A stretch of 64,000 nt of DNA from Pseudonocardia broussonetiae (GTDB lineage: Bacteria > Actinomycetota > Actinomycetes > Mycobacteriales > Pseudonocardiaceae): NCBI RefSeq assembly GCF_013155125.1, contig NZ_CP053564.1, positions 503,501 to 567,500 on the forward strand, written 5' to 3'. Each line of letters begins with the position of its first letter. Position 1 is the stretch's first letter. Positions 50,713 to 60,247 of this stretch are shown here, piece by piece. Both the position numbers and the translations under genes were made by a program. The notes below the pieces were generated by a model. That model had not been told where the DNA came from. It worked only from the letters and a program-made list of their open reading frames with translations, and did no database searches.

Positions 50713-51717
50713 TCAGTCGTCCTCGTCGGGCGGGGTGGCCTTGCGGACGTAGAGCAGCCGGTCGCCGCGCTCCAGCGAGTCGACCTTCGACGAGTCGACG
50801 CGGAACAGGCCGTCGCCGCGGACCACGGCCAGGACGATGTCGGCGAGGTGCCGGGGCGAGCCACCGAGCTCGGAGTCCTCGACCTCCCGCTCGCTGATCG
50901 CGAAGCCCGCGTCGGGCGTCAGCAGGTCCTCGACGACCTCGACGACGTTCGGGCTCGTCGTCGCCGCACCGAGCAGGCGGCCCGCCGTCTCCGCCGACAC
51001 GATCACCGAGTTGGCGCCGGACTGGCGCAGCAGGTGCACGTTCTCCGACTCCCGCACCGCCGCGACGATCCGCAGCTTCGGGGCCAGCTCGCGCGCCGTG
51101 AGCGTCACCAGGACCGCGGTGTCGTCACGGTTGGTGGCGACGATGAGCGCCGACGCCTGCGCCACGCCCGCGATGCGCAGCACGCTCGAGCGCGTCGCGT
51201 TGCCGGTGATGGTGACCAGCCCGAGCGCGGACGCCGCGTCGAGCTGCGCCCGGTCGGTGTCGACGACGACGATGTCGTCGGGGCTCTTGTCGTCGCCGAG
51301 GAGGGTCTCCACGGCGGCGCGCCCCTTCGTGCCGTAGCCGACGACGATGGTGTGGTCGCGCAACCTGGACCTCCAGCGCTCGATCCGGAAGGACTGGCGG
51401 GACCGTTCGGTGAGCAGCTCCACCGTGGTCCCGACGAACGTGATGAGGAAGATCAACCGCAGGGGCGTGACGACGATCGTGGTCCACAGCCGGGCCGTGT
51501 CGCTCACCGGCACGATGTCGCCGTAGCCGGTGGTGGAGACCGACACCGTCGAGTAGTAGAACGCGTCGAGCAGGCTGATCGGGCTGCCCTCGGCGTTGTT
51601 GTCGATGTAGCCGTCGCGCCCGAAGTACACGATCAGCGCGGTGGCGACGAGCGCACCCAGCGCGATCGCGAGCCGGCGCAGCAGCGACACCAGCGGCGTG
51701 ACCGTGGAGTCGGGCAT
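50713..51717 (-). CDS. Potassium channel with RCK/TrkA-N domain (Rv3200c-like)
   Basis: This 334-residue protein has two membrane spans flanking a pore helix and the selectivity filter TTGYGD (62-67). The cytoplasmic RCK domain has the Rossmann motif VVGYGTKGRAAVE (about 123-135) and a TrkA-C-like end. A single-subunit K+ channel gated by nucleotide or ions is expected. ATG 51717 is used; GTG 51777 would add 20 basic residues. It keeps its place between nudC and adnB of the mycobacterial order, though many genes intervene here. Confidence 0.9.
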   Translation of the reverse strand: MPDSTVTPLVSLLRRLAIALGALVATALIVYFGRDGYIDNNAEGSPISLLDAFYYSTVSVSTTGYGDIVPVSDTARLWTTIVVTPLRLIFLITFVGTTVELLTERSRQSFRIERWRSRLRDHTIVVGYGTKGRAAVETLLGDDKSPDDIVVVDTDRAQLDAASALGLVTITGNATRSSVLRIAGVAQASALIVATNRDDTAVLVTLTARELAPKLRIVAAVRESENVHLLRQSGANSVIVSAETAGRLLGAATTSPNVVEVVEDLLTPDAGFAISEREVEDSELGGSPRHLADIVLAVVRGDGLFRVDSSKVDSLERGDRLLYVRKATPPDEDD

Positions 51718-51819
51718 GCGCACCGGCCCGACCAGCGTCGGATCGGCGATCGGTCGGCGGCGCCGGTCGCTCCTCACGCGGGGAGGGTAGCCCGGCGCGA
51801 CCGTGCGACGATCACCGGC

Positions 51820-52188
51820 GTGACCTCGCGCGCCGCCCTCGCCCTCGCCGGCCTCCTCACCGCCGGGGGCGTGGCGCACTTCGCGGTCCCCGGCTTCTTC
51901 GACGCGATCGTCCCGGCCCCGCCGCTGCCCGGCACCCCGCGGTTCTGGACGCACGCCTCCGGGGTCGCCGAGCTGGGCGTCGCCGCGGCGGTGGCGGCCC
52001 CCCGCACCCGTCCCCTGGGAGCGCTCGCCGCCGTCGCCCTGTTCGTGGCGGTGTTCCCGGCGAACGTGAAGATGGCGCTGGACTGGTCGGACCGCTCGGC
52101 CGCCGAGCAGGCGATCGCGTGGGGGCGCCTGCCGCTGCAGGTCCCGCTGGTGCTGTGGGCGCTCAAGGTGCGCCGCGACGCGCGGTAG
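51820..52188 (+). CDS. DoxX-like small membrane protein
   Basis: The 122-residue protein has four probable membrane spans (LALAGLLTAGGVAHFAVPGFF; VAELGVAAAVAAP; LGALAAVALFVAVFPANVKMAL; LQVPLVLWALKV). The pattern HF..P..F near the first span and NVKMAL in the third are usual for DoxX/DUF4267-like proteins. GTG 51820 is the start. It is divergent from the channel gene and converges with adnB. Its function is unknown. Confidence 0.8.
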   Translation: MTSRAALALAGLLTAGGVAHFAVPGFFDAIVPAPPLPGTPRFWTHASGVAELGVAAAVAAPRTRPLGALAAVALFVAVFPANVKMALDWSDRSAAEQAIAWGRLPLQVPLVLWALKVRRDAR

Positions 52189-52189
52189 G

Positions 52190-52280
52190 TCCCGCGCGCG
52201 TTCACGGCTGCCGCGCGCGTTCCCGGTTCCTGCGCGCCCCCGGCGACGCGCGGGAACGTGTTCGGCGCGCGGGAACCGGG
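52190..52280. repeat. Cluster of CGCGCG-GTTC words in both orientations
   Basis: Between the DoxX stop and the adnB stop, three forward words of the type CGCGCGCGTTC/CCGGTTCC are followed by three inverted words such as GCGCGCGGGAACCGGG. The first half can fold back on the second in several registers. It resembles the element at 50601 in layout but not in sequence. It probably ends both convergent transcripts. Confidence 0.65.
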
Positions 52281-55200
52281 TCAGCGCGCGGGAAGCGCCT
52301 GGGCGTGGCCGTCGCCGCCCGCTGGAGCCGCCGCTGCCGGCACCGACTCCAGCAGCGCCCGCAGCCCGGCGGCGTCGAGGAGGTCGGCGGGGCGGAGCGT
52401 GACGTCGGCGCGGACGTAGTGGAACGCCGCCCGCACCTGCTCGGGGTCGCACCCGGCCAGCGCCGCCCACGCCAGCCGGTACGCCGCGAGCTGCACCGAC
52501 AGCGCCGGGAGCCGCGCGTCGTCGGGGAGCGCGCCGGTCTTCCAGTCGACGACGGTCCAGCCGCCGTCCGGGTCGGTGAACACCGCGTCCATCCGCCCGC
52601 GCACACCGACCCCGGCGACGATCGTCTCGAACGGCACCTCCACCTCGACCGGCCGCCGCTCGGCCCACTCGCTGCGCAGGTAGGCCTCCTGCAGCTCGGC
52701 GAGCGCGTCGTCGTCGGCGGCGCCCTCGTCGGCCGCACCGGGAAGCTCGTCGAGGTCGAGCAGCTGGGCGGCGCCGAAGCGCTGCTCCAGCCAGGCGTGG
52801 AACGCGGTGCCGCGGCGGGTGTGCGGGTTGGGCGGGAGCGGCAGCGGGCGGCGCAGCCGGGCGGCGAGCACGGCCGGGTCGGCGGCGAGCTCGACGAGCT
52901 GGCTGACGGTGAGCTGCGCGGGCAGCGCGACCGTCGGGCGGGCGCGGGCGGCGGCGCGCTCGGCCAGCAGGATCTCGACGTCGGCGGCCCAGCCCTCGGG
53001 GTCCTCCTCGACGATCCCGTCCTCGTCCGGGTCGTCGGGCTCCGCGGGCCCGGGGTCGTCGGGATCCGGGCTGGTGACCAGCTCCGGAGCGGCGACGGGC
53101 ACGTCGAGCAGCTCCAGCTGGGAGCCCGGATCGGCGGCGTCGGCGCGAGCGGCCCGGGCCGCGTCGAGCCCGGCGAGCGCGGCCCGGACCCGCTCGGCGC
53201 CGGCGTGCACGTCGGCCGACCGGGCGCCCAGGGGGTCGAGCGGCCACGGCACCCCGGGACCGTCGACGACGGCGGGGTTGTGCGCGCCGTCCTCCGGCGG
53301 CTCGGCCCACTGCTCGACGGCTTCGGGCACCGCCTGCGCGATCTGCACCAGGAACTCCGAGGGCTCCTTGGGCTTCTCCCCCGCCGCGGGCCAGCGGTGC
53401 CCGGACACCAGCAGCACCCGCTCGCTGCGGGTGAGCGCGACGTAGAACAGCCGCCGCTCCTCGGTGAGCCGGCGCTCGTCGAGGGCCTCGGAGTGGGCCT
53501 TGACCGCGTTCTCGAGCTGCTTGCGGTCGCCGTCGGCGGGCAGGTCGAGCAGGGGCAGGTCGATCGCGTCGCCGCGCAGCGCCACCGGCAGCTCCGACGG
53601 GTCGGTCAGCCACGTCCCGCCGATCTTGCGGCCCGGGAAGACCTGGGTGACGAGGTGCGGCACGGCCACGACCTGCCACTCCAGGCCCTTGGCCGCGTGC
53701 ACCGTGAGCACCTGGACGCGGTCGTCGGCGACCTCGACGTCGCCCGGCGTGAGCCCGTCCTCGGCCTGCTCGGCGGTGTCGAGGTAGTCGAGCAGCGCGG
53801 GCAGCGTGGCGACCTCGGCGCCGGACGCGAACTCGGCGACGACGTCGGCGAACGCGTCGAGGTGCGTGCGGCCGACCGGGCCGGGGCGGGCGGCCGACTC
53901 GGCGTCGAGGAGCAGGAGCCGCTCGGCGTCGGCGACGAGGTCGGTGAGCGGCGCCGACGCCCGCGCCCGCAGCCAGCTCAGCTCGCGCCCCAGCCGCACG
54001 ATCCGCTGGTGCCCGGCCGCGGTGTAGCGGGAGGCCTCGCCCGGGTCGTCGAGCGCGTCGACCAGGCCCGCCTGCTCGGCCTGCTCCGCGGGCAGCGCGC
54101 CCATCGCCAGCTCGGCGGCGGTGAGCGGGCCGCGGCGGCTGGGCAGCGCGGGCACGAGCTCGCGGGCGCGGGCCCACAGGGCGGCGAGGTCGGCGACGCC
54201 CAGGCGCCAGCGGGCCCCGGTGAGCAGGCGGACCGCCGACGGCCCGGCGAGCGGGTCGGACACCAGCTTCAGCGCGCTGACCAGGTCGCGGACCTCCGGC
54301 GTGTCGAGCAGCCCACCCAGCCCGACGACCTCCACCGGCAGCCCGCGGGCGCGCAGGGCGTCGGCGACGGCATCCATGTCGGCGCGGCGCCGCACGAGCA
54401 CCGCGGAGCTGGGCGTGCGCCCGTCGGTCCACTGCTCGGCGACGGCGTCGGCCAGCCAGCCCACCTCCGTGGCGACGTCGGGCAGCAGCGCCACCCGCAC
54501 GTCGCCCCGCACCTCGCCCGACCCGGCGCGCAGCTCGCCGACCCCGACCGCGCCGGGCGCGGTGCGCAGCGGCTCGGACACGGCGTTGGCCAGCGCCAGC
54601 ACCTCGGCCGGGTTGCGGAAGCTGGTGAGCAGGCCGAACTCGTCGGCGGGCTCGTCCGGCCCGGCGGGGAAGTCCGAGCGGAAGCGCACGAGGTTGCCCG
54701 CGCTCGCGCCGCGCCAGCCGTAGATCGACTGGCAGGGGTCGCCGACGGCCGTGACCGAGGGCCCGTCGGGGCGCACCGGCTCGCCCGGCACGGTGCCGAA
54801 CAGCGCGCGCAGCAGCACGCGCTGGGCGTGGCCGGTGTCCTGGTACTCGTCGAGCAGCACCGCGCGGTAGGTGGCGCGCTCGGTCTCGCCGACCTCGGGG
54901 TGGCTCTCGGCGACGCGGGCGGCGATGGCGAGCTGGTCGGAGAAGTCGACGGCCCGCTCCGCGCGCTTGCGCGCCGCGAACGCCTCCACCAGCGGCAGCA
55001 GCTCGGTGCGCATGCGCTGGGCGTCGATCCAGCGCTTGTAGGTCTGCGACGGCTCGGCCCGCTGCCCCTTGCCCCGCGGCGCCTCCGACAGCGCCGTGGC
55101 CAGCCGCTCGGCGTGCACGCGGACCGCGTCGGTGCCGACGAGGTGCTCGCCGAGCTCGCCGGCGAGGGAGAGGAGGTAGCCGGTGACGGTGGCGGGCACG

Positions 55201-55694
55201 CGGTCGATGTCGAGGTCGTGGGCCCAGGTGCTGACGACCCGGTGCGCGAGCTGCCACGCCGCCGTCTCGCTGAGCAGGCGGGCCGCGGGCTCGGCGGGCA
55301 GGCGCAGGGCGTGCTCGGCGACGAGGCGCCCGGCGTAGGCGTGGTAGGTGGACACCGTCGGCTCGCCGGCCAGGACCGCCGCGCGGCGCTGCCCGCTCGG
55401 GTCGAGCTCGTCGAGCAGCCGGGAGCCGGCCAGGCGCCGCAGCCGCGACCGCACCCGCGTGCCGAGCTGCTGCGCCGCCTTGCGCGTGAACGTGAGGCCG
55501 AGCACCTGCTCGGGCAGCACCTCACCGGTGGCGACGAGCCAGACCACGCGCGCGGCCATCGTCTCGGTCTTGCCCGCGCCCGCACCCGCGACGACGAGCG
55601 CGGGGCGCGGCGGCGCCGAGATCACGGCGGCCTGCTCCTCGGTGGGCGGGTCGACGCCGAGGGCCGTGGCCAGGGCGCGGGGCGTGAGCAGCAC
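52281..55694 (-). CDS. adnB: AdnB helicase-nuclease subunit
   Basis: This 1137-residue protein starts with a UvrD-type motor. Walker A is GAGAGKT (about 38), with [40 protein letters not shown] and YVALTRSERVLL. A C-terminal RecB-type nuclease follows with GRMDAVFTDPDGG and the catalytic VVDWKTG (about 1060). With AdnA it forms the mycobacterial-type double-strand break resection motor. GTG 55694 is chosen because GGAGG lies 7 bases upstream inside the adnA end, 2 bases past the adnA TAG. Confidence 0.94.
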   Translation of the reverse strand: MLLTPRALATALGVDPPTEEQAAVISAPPRPALVVAGAGAGKTETMAARVVWLVATGEVLPEQVLGLTFTRKAAQQLGTRVRSRLRRLAGSRLLDELDPSGQRRAAVLAGEPTVSTYHAYAGRLVAEHALRLPAEPAARLLSETAAWQLAHRVVSTWAHDLDIDRVPATVTGYLLSLAGELGEHLVGTDAVRVHAERLATALSEAPRGKGQRAEPSQTYKRWIDAQRMRTELLPLVEAFAARKRAERAVDFSDQLAIAARVAESHPEVGETERATYRAVLLDEYQDTGHAQRVLLRALFGTVPGEPVRPDGPSVTAVGDPCQSIYGWRGASAGNLVRFRSDFPAGPDEPADEFGLLTSFRNPAEVLALANAVSEPLRTAPGAVGVGELRAGSGEVRGDVRVALLPDVATEVGWLADAVAEQWTDGRTPSSAVLVRRRADMDAVADALRARGLPVEVVGLGGLLDTPEVRDLVSALKLVSDPLAGPSAVRLLTGARWRLGVADLAALWARARELVPALPSRRGPLTAAELAMGALPAEQAEQAGLVDALDDPGEASRYTAAGHQRIVRLGRELSWLRARASAPLTDLVADAERLLLLDAESAARPGPVGRTHLDAFADVVAEFASGAEVATLPALLDYLDTAEQAEDGLTPGDVEVADDRVQVLTVHAAKGLEWQVVAVPHLVTQVFPGRKIGGTWLTDPSELPVALRGDAIDLPLLDLPADGDRKQLENAVKAHSEALDERRLTEERRLFYVALTRSERVLLVSGHRWPAAGEKPKEPSEFLVQIAQAVPEAVEQWAEPPEDGAHNPAVVDGPGVPWPLDPLGARSADVHAGAERVRAALAGLDAARAARADAADPGSQLELLDVPVAAPELVTSPDPDDPGPAEPDDPDEDGIVEEDPEGWAADVEILLAERAAARARPTVALPAQLTVSQLVELAADPAVLAARLRRPLPLPPNPHTRRGTAFHAWLEQRFGAAQLLDLDELPGAADEGAADDDALAELQEAYLRSEWAERRPVEVEVPFETIVAGVGVRGRMDAVFTDPDGGWTVVDWKTGALPDDARLPALSVQLAAYRLAWAALAGCDPEQVRAAFHYVRADVTLRPADLLDAAGLRALLESVPAAAAPAGGDGHAQALPAR

Positions 55695-55696
55695 GG

Positions 55697-58600
55697 CTAC
55701 GCCTCCGTGACGGGGCGGCCGGACCCGTGGGCGGGGCAGCTGGTGCGGACCGGGCAGCGGTCGCAGTCGGGGCCGACGCGGGCGACGAACACCGAGCCCG
55801 ACGACTGCTCGCCCGCATCGCGCACCACGGCCCGCCAGTGCTGCACGGCGTCGGCGTCGAGCGGGGGTTGCACGGGCTCCTTCGCCTCGCCGCTCGCCTT
55901 GCGGTCGGCGACGTAGACCAGGCGCGCGCCGCCGGGGCCCGCGGCGGCGTCGACGAGGTCGCCGAACGCCCCCAGCGCGGCGGCGAGCTGGTAGACCGCG
56001 AGCTGCGGGTGCTCCGCGGCGGCCCGCGCGCTCACCGCCGTCTTGCCGGTCTTCACGTCGATGACGACCGGGCGGCCCTGCGCGTCGGCCTCCAGGCGGT
56101 CGACCCGGCCCTTGAGCCGCAGCCACGGACCGGCGGTGCCGACCTCCACCTCGTCGGGCGGCAGGTCGAGCTGCACCGCCTGCTCGACGGCGACCAGCCG
56201 CAGCCCCTCGGCGCGGCTGGCGCGCACCCACTCGTCGAACGCCGCCAGCATCCCGCGCACGCGGGTGAGCTCGCGGCGGCCGAACCAGGGCGCGCCGGCG
56301 TCGAGCCTCGACCACGCCGACTGCAGCGCCCCCTCCAGCTCGCCGGGCTCCGCTCCCGCCGCCGCGGCCTGGACCAGCGCGTGCACCAGCGACCCGGTGA
56401 TCGCCGCCAGCGCGCCGCCGTCGCCGCCGCCGTGGCGCTCCAGCGCCCACCGCAGCGGGCAGCGCAGGATCTTCTCGACGTCGGACGGGCTCACCGGCAC
56501 GACCTCGCCGGGCTCGCGCAGTGGCGCCTGCGACGACAGCGGGGCCAGCCCGTACCACTGGTCGGGGTGGGCGCCGGGCACTCCCGCCTCGGCCAGGCGG
56601 GCCAGCGCGGCAGCGGCGCGCCGGTGGCGGGCGGGATCGGCGCCGGGGTCGCAGACGGCTCGGCGCAGCTCCCCCACCAGCTCGGCGAGGACCAGCGCGC
56701 GGCCCGGCCGGTGCACCGGGCGCTCGGCCTTCTCTGCGGGCAGCGGGTCGAGCTCGTCGAGGAAGCGGGAGGGCTGCTCGTCGTCGCCCTTGCCGGGGCC
56801 GGTGGACACCGCGCTGACCAGCAGCGCGTGCCGGGCGCGGGTGCACGCGGAGTAGAACAGCCGCCGCTCCTCGGCCAGCAGCGGCGCCATCCGCGAGACC
56901 GTCTCCTGGGGCGCCGCGACCCCCGCGACGAGGTCGACGAGCCGCTCGTTGCCGAGCAGGCTGCCGCGCAGCCGCAGGTCGGGCCAGGCGCCCTCCTGCA
57001 CACCGGGCACCGCGACGACGTCCCACTCGCGCCCGCGGGCGGCGTGCGCGGTGAGCAGGACGACGGCGTCGCCGCGGGGCGCGCGGGCGGCGAGGGTGTC
57101 GGTGGGCAGGTGCTGCTCGGTGAGGTACTCGGTGAAGCCGACGACCCCCGCCCCGGGCAGCCGGTCGGTGTGGCGGGCGGCGGCGTCGAAGAGGGCGAGG
57201 ACGGCGTCGAGGTCGCGGTCGGCGGCGGCACCGGCGGGGCCGCCCCGCGCGCTCGCCTCGCTCCAGCGCTGCCCGAGGCCGCAGCGCTGCCACACCCGCC
57301 ACAGCACCTCCTCGGCGCTCTCGCCGTCGCGCACGGCGTCGCCGGCCAGCGCGAGCAGCGCCCCGACGCGGCGGAGCGGCGCGGTCTCGCTCGGCGGCAG
57401 GGCGGCCAGCGGGTCGGGACGCCCGCGCGCCGCGGCCTGCAGGGCCTCGACGAGCAGCGGATCGGAGCCCTCGGAGGCGGCGTCCGGCCCGGCGTCCGGG
57501 CCCCCGGCGTGCAGGCGCAGCAGGCCGCGGCGCAGGCGGCGCATCCGCATCGGGTCGGCCGAGCCGAGCGGCGAGGTGAGCAGCGCGGTGGCCGCGTCGG
57601 CGTCGAGCTCCGCGGGCCGCGCGGCGAAGCGCAGCACCATGAGCAGCGGGACGACCGCGGGCTGACGGGCGATCGGCAGCTCGTCGGGCGGCGCGGCGAT
57701 CGGGACGCCCGCGGCGAGCAGCGCACGCCGCAGCGTGGGCAGCGAGCGGCGGGTGGACCGGGCGAGCACGGCCATCCGCGACCACGGCACGCCGTCGGTG
57801 AGGTGGGCGCGGCGCAGCCGGTCGGCGACCCAGCCGGCCTCCTGCGCGGCGGAGGCGAAGATCCGGACGTCGACGGAGCCCGCGTCGGGGTCCTCCCCCG
57901 CCGCCCCGACGCGCGTGCGACCCGCCCCCGCGCCGGGCAGGCGCGCCGCGAGCCGCGAGCCGGCCGCGCGGACGACCGGGGAACCGCGGTGGTCGGTGCG
58001 GAGCACGACGGTCTCGGCGTCGATCGCGTTCATGCCGTCGGGGTCGGCGCCGCGGAAGGCCAGCACCGCCTGGTCGGGATCGCCGGCCAGCAGCACCGTG
58101 CGCGCGGTGGAGCCCAGCGCCCGCACGAGCTCCATCTGCTGGGGGTCGAGGTCCTGGGCGTCGTCGACGAGCAGGTGGCGCACGCGGTGGCGCTCGGCCG
58201 CGAGCAGGTCGGGGTCGGACGCCAGCGCGTCGAGCGCCGCCGAGACCAGCTCCGCGGCGTCGAGGGCGGGCGCGGTGGCCTGCGGGGCGCCCCGGCCCGC
58301 GGCGCCGCGCAGCAGCGTGACCTGCTCGTAGGTGCGGAAGAAGCGCCCCGCGGCGCTCCAGGCCGGCACGTCGTGGCGCTCGCCCAGCTCAGCCAGCTCG
58401 TCGGGGCCCAGCCCGCGCTCGGCGGCGCGCAGGATCAGCTCGCGCAGCTCCGCGGCGAACCCGGGCACGCCGAGCGCCGGGTGCAGGCGCTCGGACCAGC
58501 CGGAGCCGGGGACGTCACCGAACAGCTCCCCGGCCAGCAGATCGCGCACCACGGCGTCCTGCTCGGCGCTCGCGAGCAGCCGCGGTGGCGGGTCGCCGTG

Positions 58601-58969
58601 GCGGGCGGCGTGCAGCCGCAGCACGCCGAACGCGTACGAGTGGACCGTGCGGACCAGCGGCTCGCGCAGCGTGCGCTCGTCGTCGAGGGCGAGATCGGCC
58701 AACCGCTCCCGGAACTCCTCCGCCGCGCGCCTGCTCCCGACCAGCAGGAGCGTGCGCGCGGGGTCCTCGCCCGCGGCCAGCCGCCCCGCGATGGCCGCCA
58801 GCAGCAGCGTGGTCTTGCCCGTGCCCGGCCCGCCGACGACCCGCAGCGGGCCCGCGGTGTGCGCGAGCACCCGCTGCCCCGCGGCGTCCCACTCGGGCGC
58901 GACCAGGCCGGGGCGCGGGGCGCGCACCAGGCCGGGCGCCACCCGTGCGGGAGCGAGGGTCCGAGTCAC
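55697..58969 (-). CDS. adnA: AdnA helicase-nuclease subunit
   Basis: This 1090-residue partner of AdnB has an N-terminal motor with Walker A GGPGTGKTTLL. Motif II reads LLVDDAQDLD (Asp-Asp instead of Asp-Glu). The C-terminal nuclease has GRVDRLEADAQG and VIDVKTGKT. The iron-sulfur staple is visible as a Cys in ILRCPLRW plus CDRCPVRTSC near the end (Cys-x2-Cys-x5-Cys). The start is GTG 58969 (VTRTLAPARV); longer frames upstream run through an intergenic hairpin. It is read first in the adnA-adnB operon. Confidence 0.94.
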   Translation of the reverse strand: MTRTLAPARVAPGLVRAPRPGLVAPEWDAAGQRVLAHTAGPLRVVGGPGTGKTTLLLAAIAGRLAAGEDPARTLLLVGSRRAAEEFRERLADLALDDERTLREPLVRTVHSYAFGVLRLHAARHGDPPPRLLASAEQDAVVRDLLAGELFGDVPGSGWSERLHPALGVPGFAAELRELILRAAERGLGPDELAELGERHDVPAWSAAGRFFRTYEQVTLLRGAAGRGAPQATAPALDAAELVSAALDALASDPDLLAAERHRVRHLLVDDAQDLDPQQMELVRALGSTARTVLLAGDPDQAVLAFRGADPDGMNAIDAETVVLRTDHRGSPVVRAAGSRLAARLPGAGAGRTRVGAAGEDPDAGSVDVRIFASAAQEAGWVADRLRRAHLTDGVPWSRMAVLARSTRRSLPTLRRALLAAGVPIAAPPDELPIARQPAVVPLLMVLRFAARPAELDADAATALLTSPLGSADPMRMRRLRRGLLRLHAGGPDAGPDAASEGSDPLLVEALQAAARGRPDPLAALPPSETAPLRRVGALLALAGDAVRDGESAEEVLWRVWQRCGLGQRWSEASARGGPAGAAADRDLDAVLALFDAAARHTDRLPGAGVVGFTEYLTEQHLPTDTLAARAPRGDAVVLLTAHAARGREWDVVAVPGVQEGAWPDLRLRGSLLGNERLVDLVAGVAAPQETVSRMAPLLAEERRLFYSACTRARHALLVSAVSTGPGKGDDEQPSRFLDELDPLPAEKAERPVHRPGRALVLAELVGELRRAVCDPGADPARHRRAAAALARLAEAGVPGAHPDQWYGLAPLSSQAPLREPGEVVPVSPSDVEKILRCPLRWALERHGGGDGGALAAITGSLVHALVQAAAAGAEPGELEGALQSAWSRLDAGAPWFGRRELTRVRGMLAAFDEWVRASRAEGLRLVAVEQAVQLDLPPDEVEVGTAGPWLRLKGRVDRLEADAQGRPVVIDVKTGKTAVSARAAAEHPQLAVYQLAAALGAFGDLVDAAAGPGGARLVYVADRKASGEAKEPVQPPLDADAVQHWRAVVRDAGEQSSGSVFVARVGPDCDRCPVRTSCPAHGSGRPVTEA

Positions 58970-59050
58970 GGGAACGATGCAACCACGGGGCCCCGACAGT
59001 CCCGCGGCCCGCCCGGGCGGTGGGGGTGCGCGTCCCCCCGTCCCGAGTTG

Positions 59051-59099
59051 CAGGAAAGCCACGTTCCCGCAACCAGATGGCGGGAACGTGGCTTTCCTG
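59051..59099. repeat. 20-bp perfect hairpin in a divergent intergenic region
   Basis: CAGGAAAGCCACGTTCCCGC (59051-59070) pairs exactly with 59080-59099 around a 9-base loop. It lies between the starts of adnA (minus) and the lipase gene (plus), so it cannot be a terminator for a gene end. Its core GTGGCTTTnCTG recurs in the hairpin at 60248-60306, which suggests one repeat family. Confidence 0.75.
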
Positions 59100-59154
59100 A
59101 CCCTCGGAGCGGCACGTCCGACCCCCACCCGCACCGCCGTGCGACGATCTCGCC

Positions 59155-59907
59155 GTGCCCCTGCACCTCCACCGGCTCGGCGTCGGCACCCCCGTCCTCG
59201 CCCTGCACGGCGTCACCGGTCACGGGGAGCGCTGGCAGGTCCTCGCCGACGCGCTGCCCGGGCACGAGGTGCTCGGCGTCGACCTCCGCGGGCACGGCCG
59301 CTCCCCCTGGACCCCGCCGTGGGGCCTCGAGCAGCACGTCGCCGACGTCCTCGCCGTCCTCGATGCCGGGGGCCTCGACCGCGTCCCGGTGATCGGGCAC
59401 TCCTTCGGCGGCGCGATCGCGGTGCACCTGTCCCGCACGGCGCCCGAGCGGGTGGAGCGGGTCGTGCTGCTCGACCCGGCCATCGGGCTCGACGCCGACG
59501 ACATGCTCGCGGCCGCCGAGGACACCCGCGCCGACGAGTCCTACCCCGACCTCGCCACCGCCCGCGCCGACCGCGCGCAGCGCTGGGAGGGCATCGACGC
59601 GGCACTCGTCGACGCCGAGCTCGCCGCCCACCTCGTCCCCGACGGGGACCGGCTGCGCTACCGCTACTCCCGCGCCGCCGTCGTCGCGGCGTGGGGCGAG
59701 ATGGCCCGCCCGGCCGTCGTCCCGGCGGTGCCGACGCTGCTGGTACCCGCCACGCGGGCCGACTTCGTCGCACCGTCCTGGGTCGACGCCTGCCGCACCG
59801 CGCTGGGCGACGACCTCACCGTCGCCCCCGTCGACGCCAGGCACATGGTGTTCCTGGAGCGCACGGCCGAGGTCGCCGCGCACGTGTCCGCGTTCCTGGG
59901 CGGTTAG
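59155..59907 (+). CDS. Alpha/beta hydrolase (LipV-like)
   Basis: This 250-residue hydrolase has LALHGVTGHGERW (oxyanion loop) and the nucleophile elbow GHSFGG (Ser83). A late Asp (PATRADFVAP) and His (DARHMVFLE) complete the triad. It is the positional counterpart of lipV (Rv3203). Ester or lipid substrates are likely but not shown. GTG 59155 starts it. The alkyltransferase-like gene begins at the next base after its stop. Confidence 0.85.
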   Translation: MPLHLHRLGVGTPVLALHGVTGHGERWQVLADALPGHEVLGVDLRGHGRSPWTPPWGLEQHVADVLAVLDAGGLDRVPVIGHSFGGAIAVHLSRTAPERVERVVLLDPAIGLDADDMLAAAEDTRADESYPDLATARADRAQRWEGIDAALVDAELAAHLVPDGDRLRYRYSRAAVVAAWGEMARPAVVPAVPTLLVPATRADFVAPSWVDACRTALGDDLTVAPVDARHMVFLERTAEVAAHVSAFLGG

Positions 59908-60186
59908 ATGGACGAGGAGACGCTCGAGCGCGTGCGGGAGGTCGTCCGCGCGATCCCGCCGGGCACGACGTCGAGCTACGGCGAGGTCGCCGCCCGCGCG
60001 GGCCTGCCCGGCCGCGCCCGCCTGGTCGGCCGGATCCTCGCCGAGGACGGCCACGACCTGCCCTGGCACCGCGTCCTGCGGGCCGACGGCACCTGCGCGC
60101 CGCAGATCGCCCGGGAGCAGGCGGCGCGGTTGCGGGTGGAGGGGGTGCTGCTGGTGGACGGCCGGCTCCCCCGGCGCAAGGGCTGA
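59908..60186 (+). CDS. Alkyltransferase-like (ATL) DNA-binding protein
   Basis: This 92-residue protein has only the MGMT DNA-binding domain. The active-site motif is LPWHRVL, with Trp53 in place of the alkyl-accepting Cys of PCHR, which defines ATL proteins. SSYGEVAARAG and AREQAARLRVEGV complete the fold. ATLs bind O6-alkylguanine and hand it to nucleotide excision repair. It starts directly after the lipase stop. It corresponds to Rv3204. Confidence 0.92.
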   Translation: MDEETLERVREVVRAIPPGTTSSYGEVAARAGLPGRARLVGRILAEDGHDLPWHRVLRADGTCAPQIAREQAARLRVEGVLLVDGRLPRRKG

Positions 60187-60247
60187 CGCGCCCAGCCCCG
60201 CCCCAGCCCCGCGCCCCGCGCCCCTCCCCGCCCCCGCTCCCGCCCCA

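Noticed and set aside
55697..59134. Longer AdnA starting at 59134
   Set aside because: The extra 55 codons run through the perfect hairpin at 59051-59099 and resemble no AdnA N-terminus; GTG 58969 begins the conserved part.
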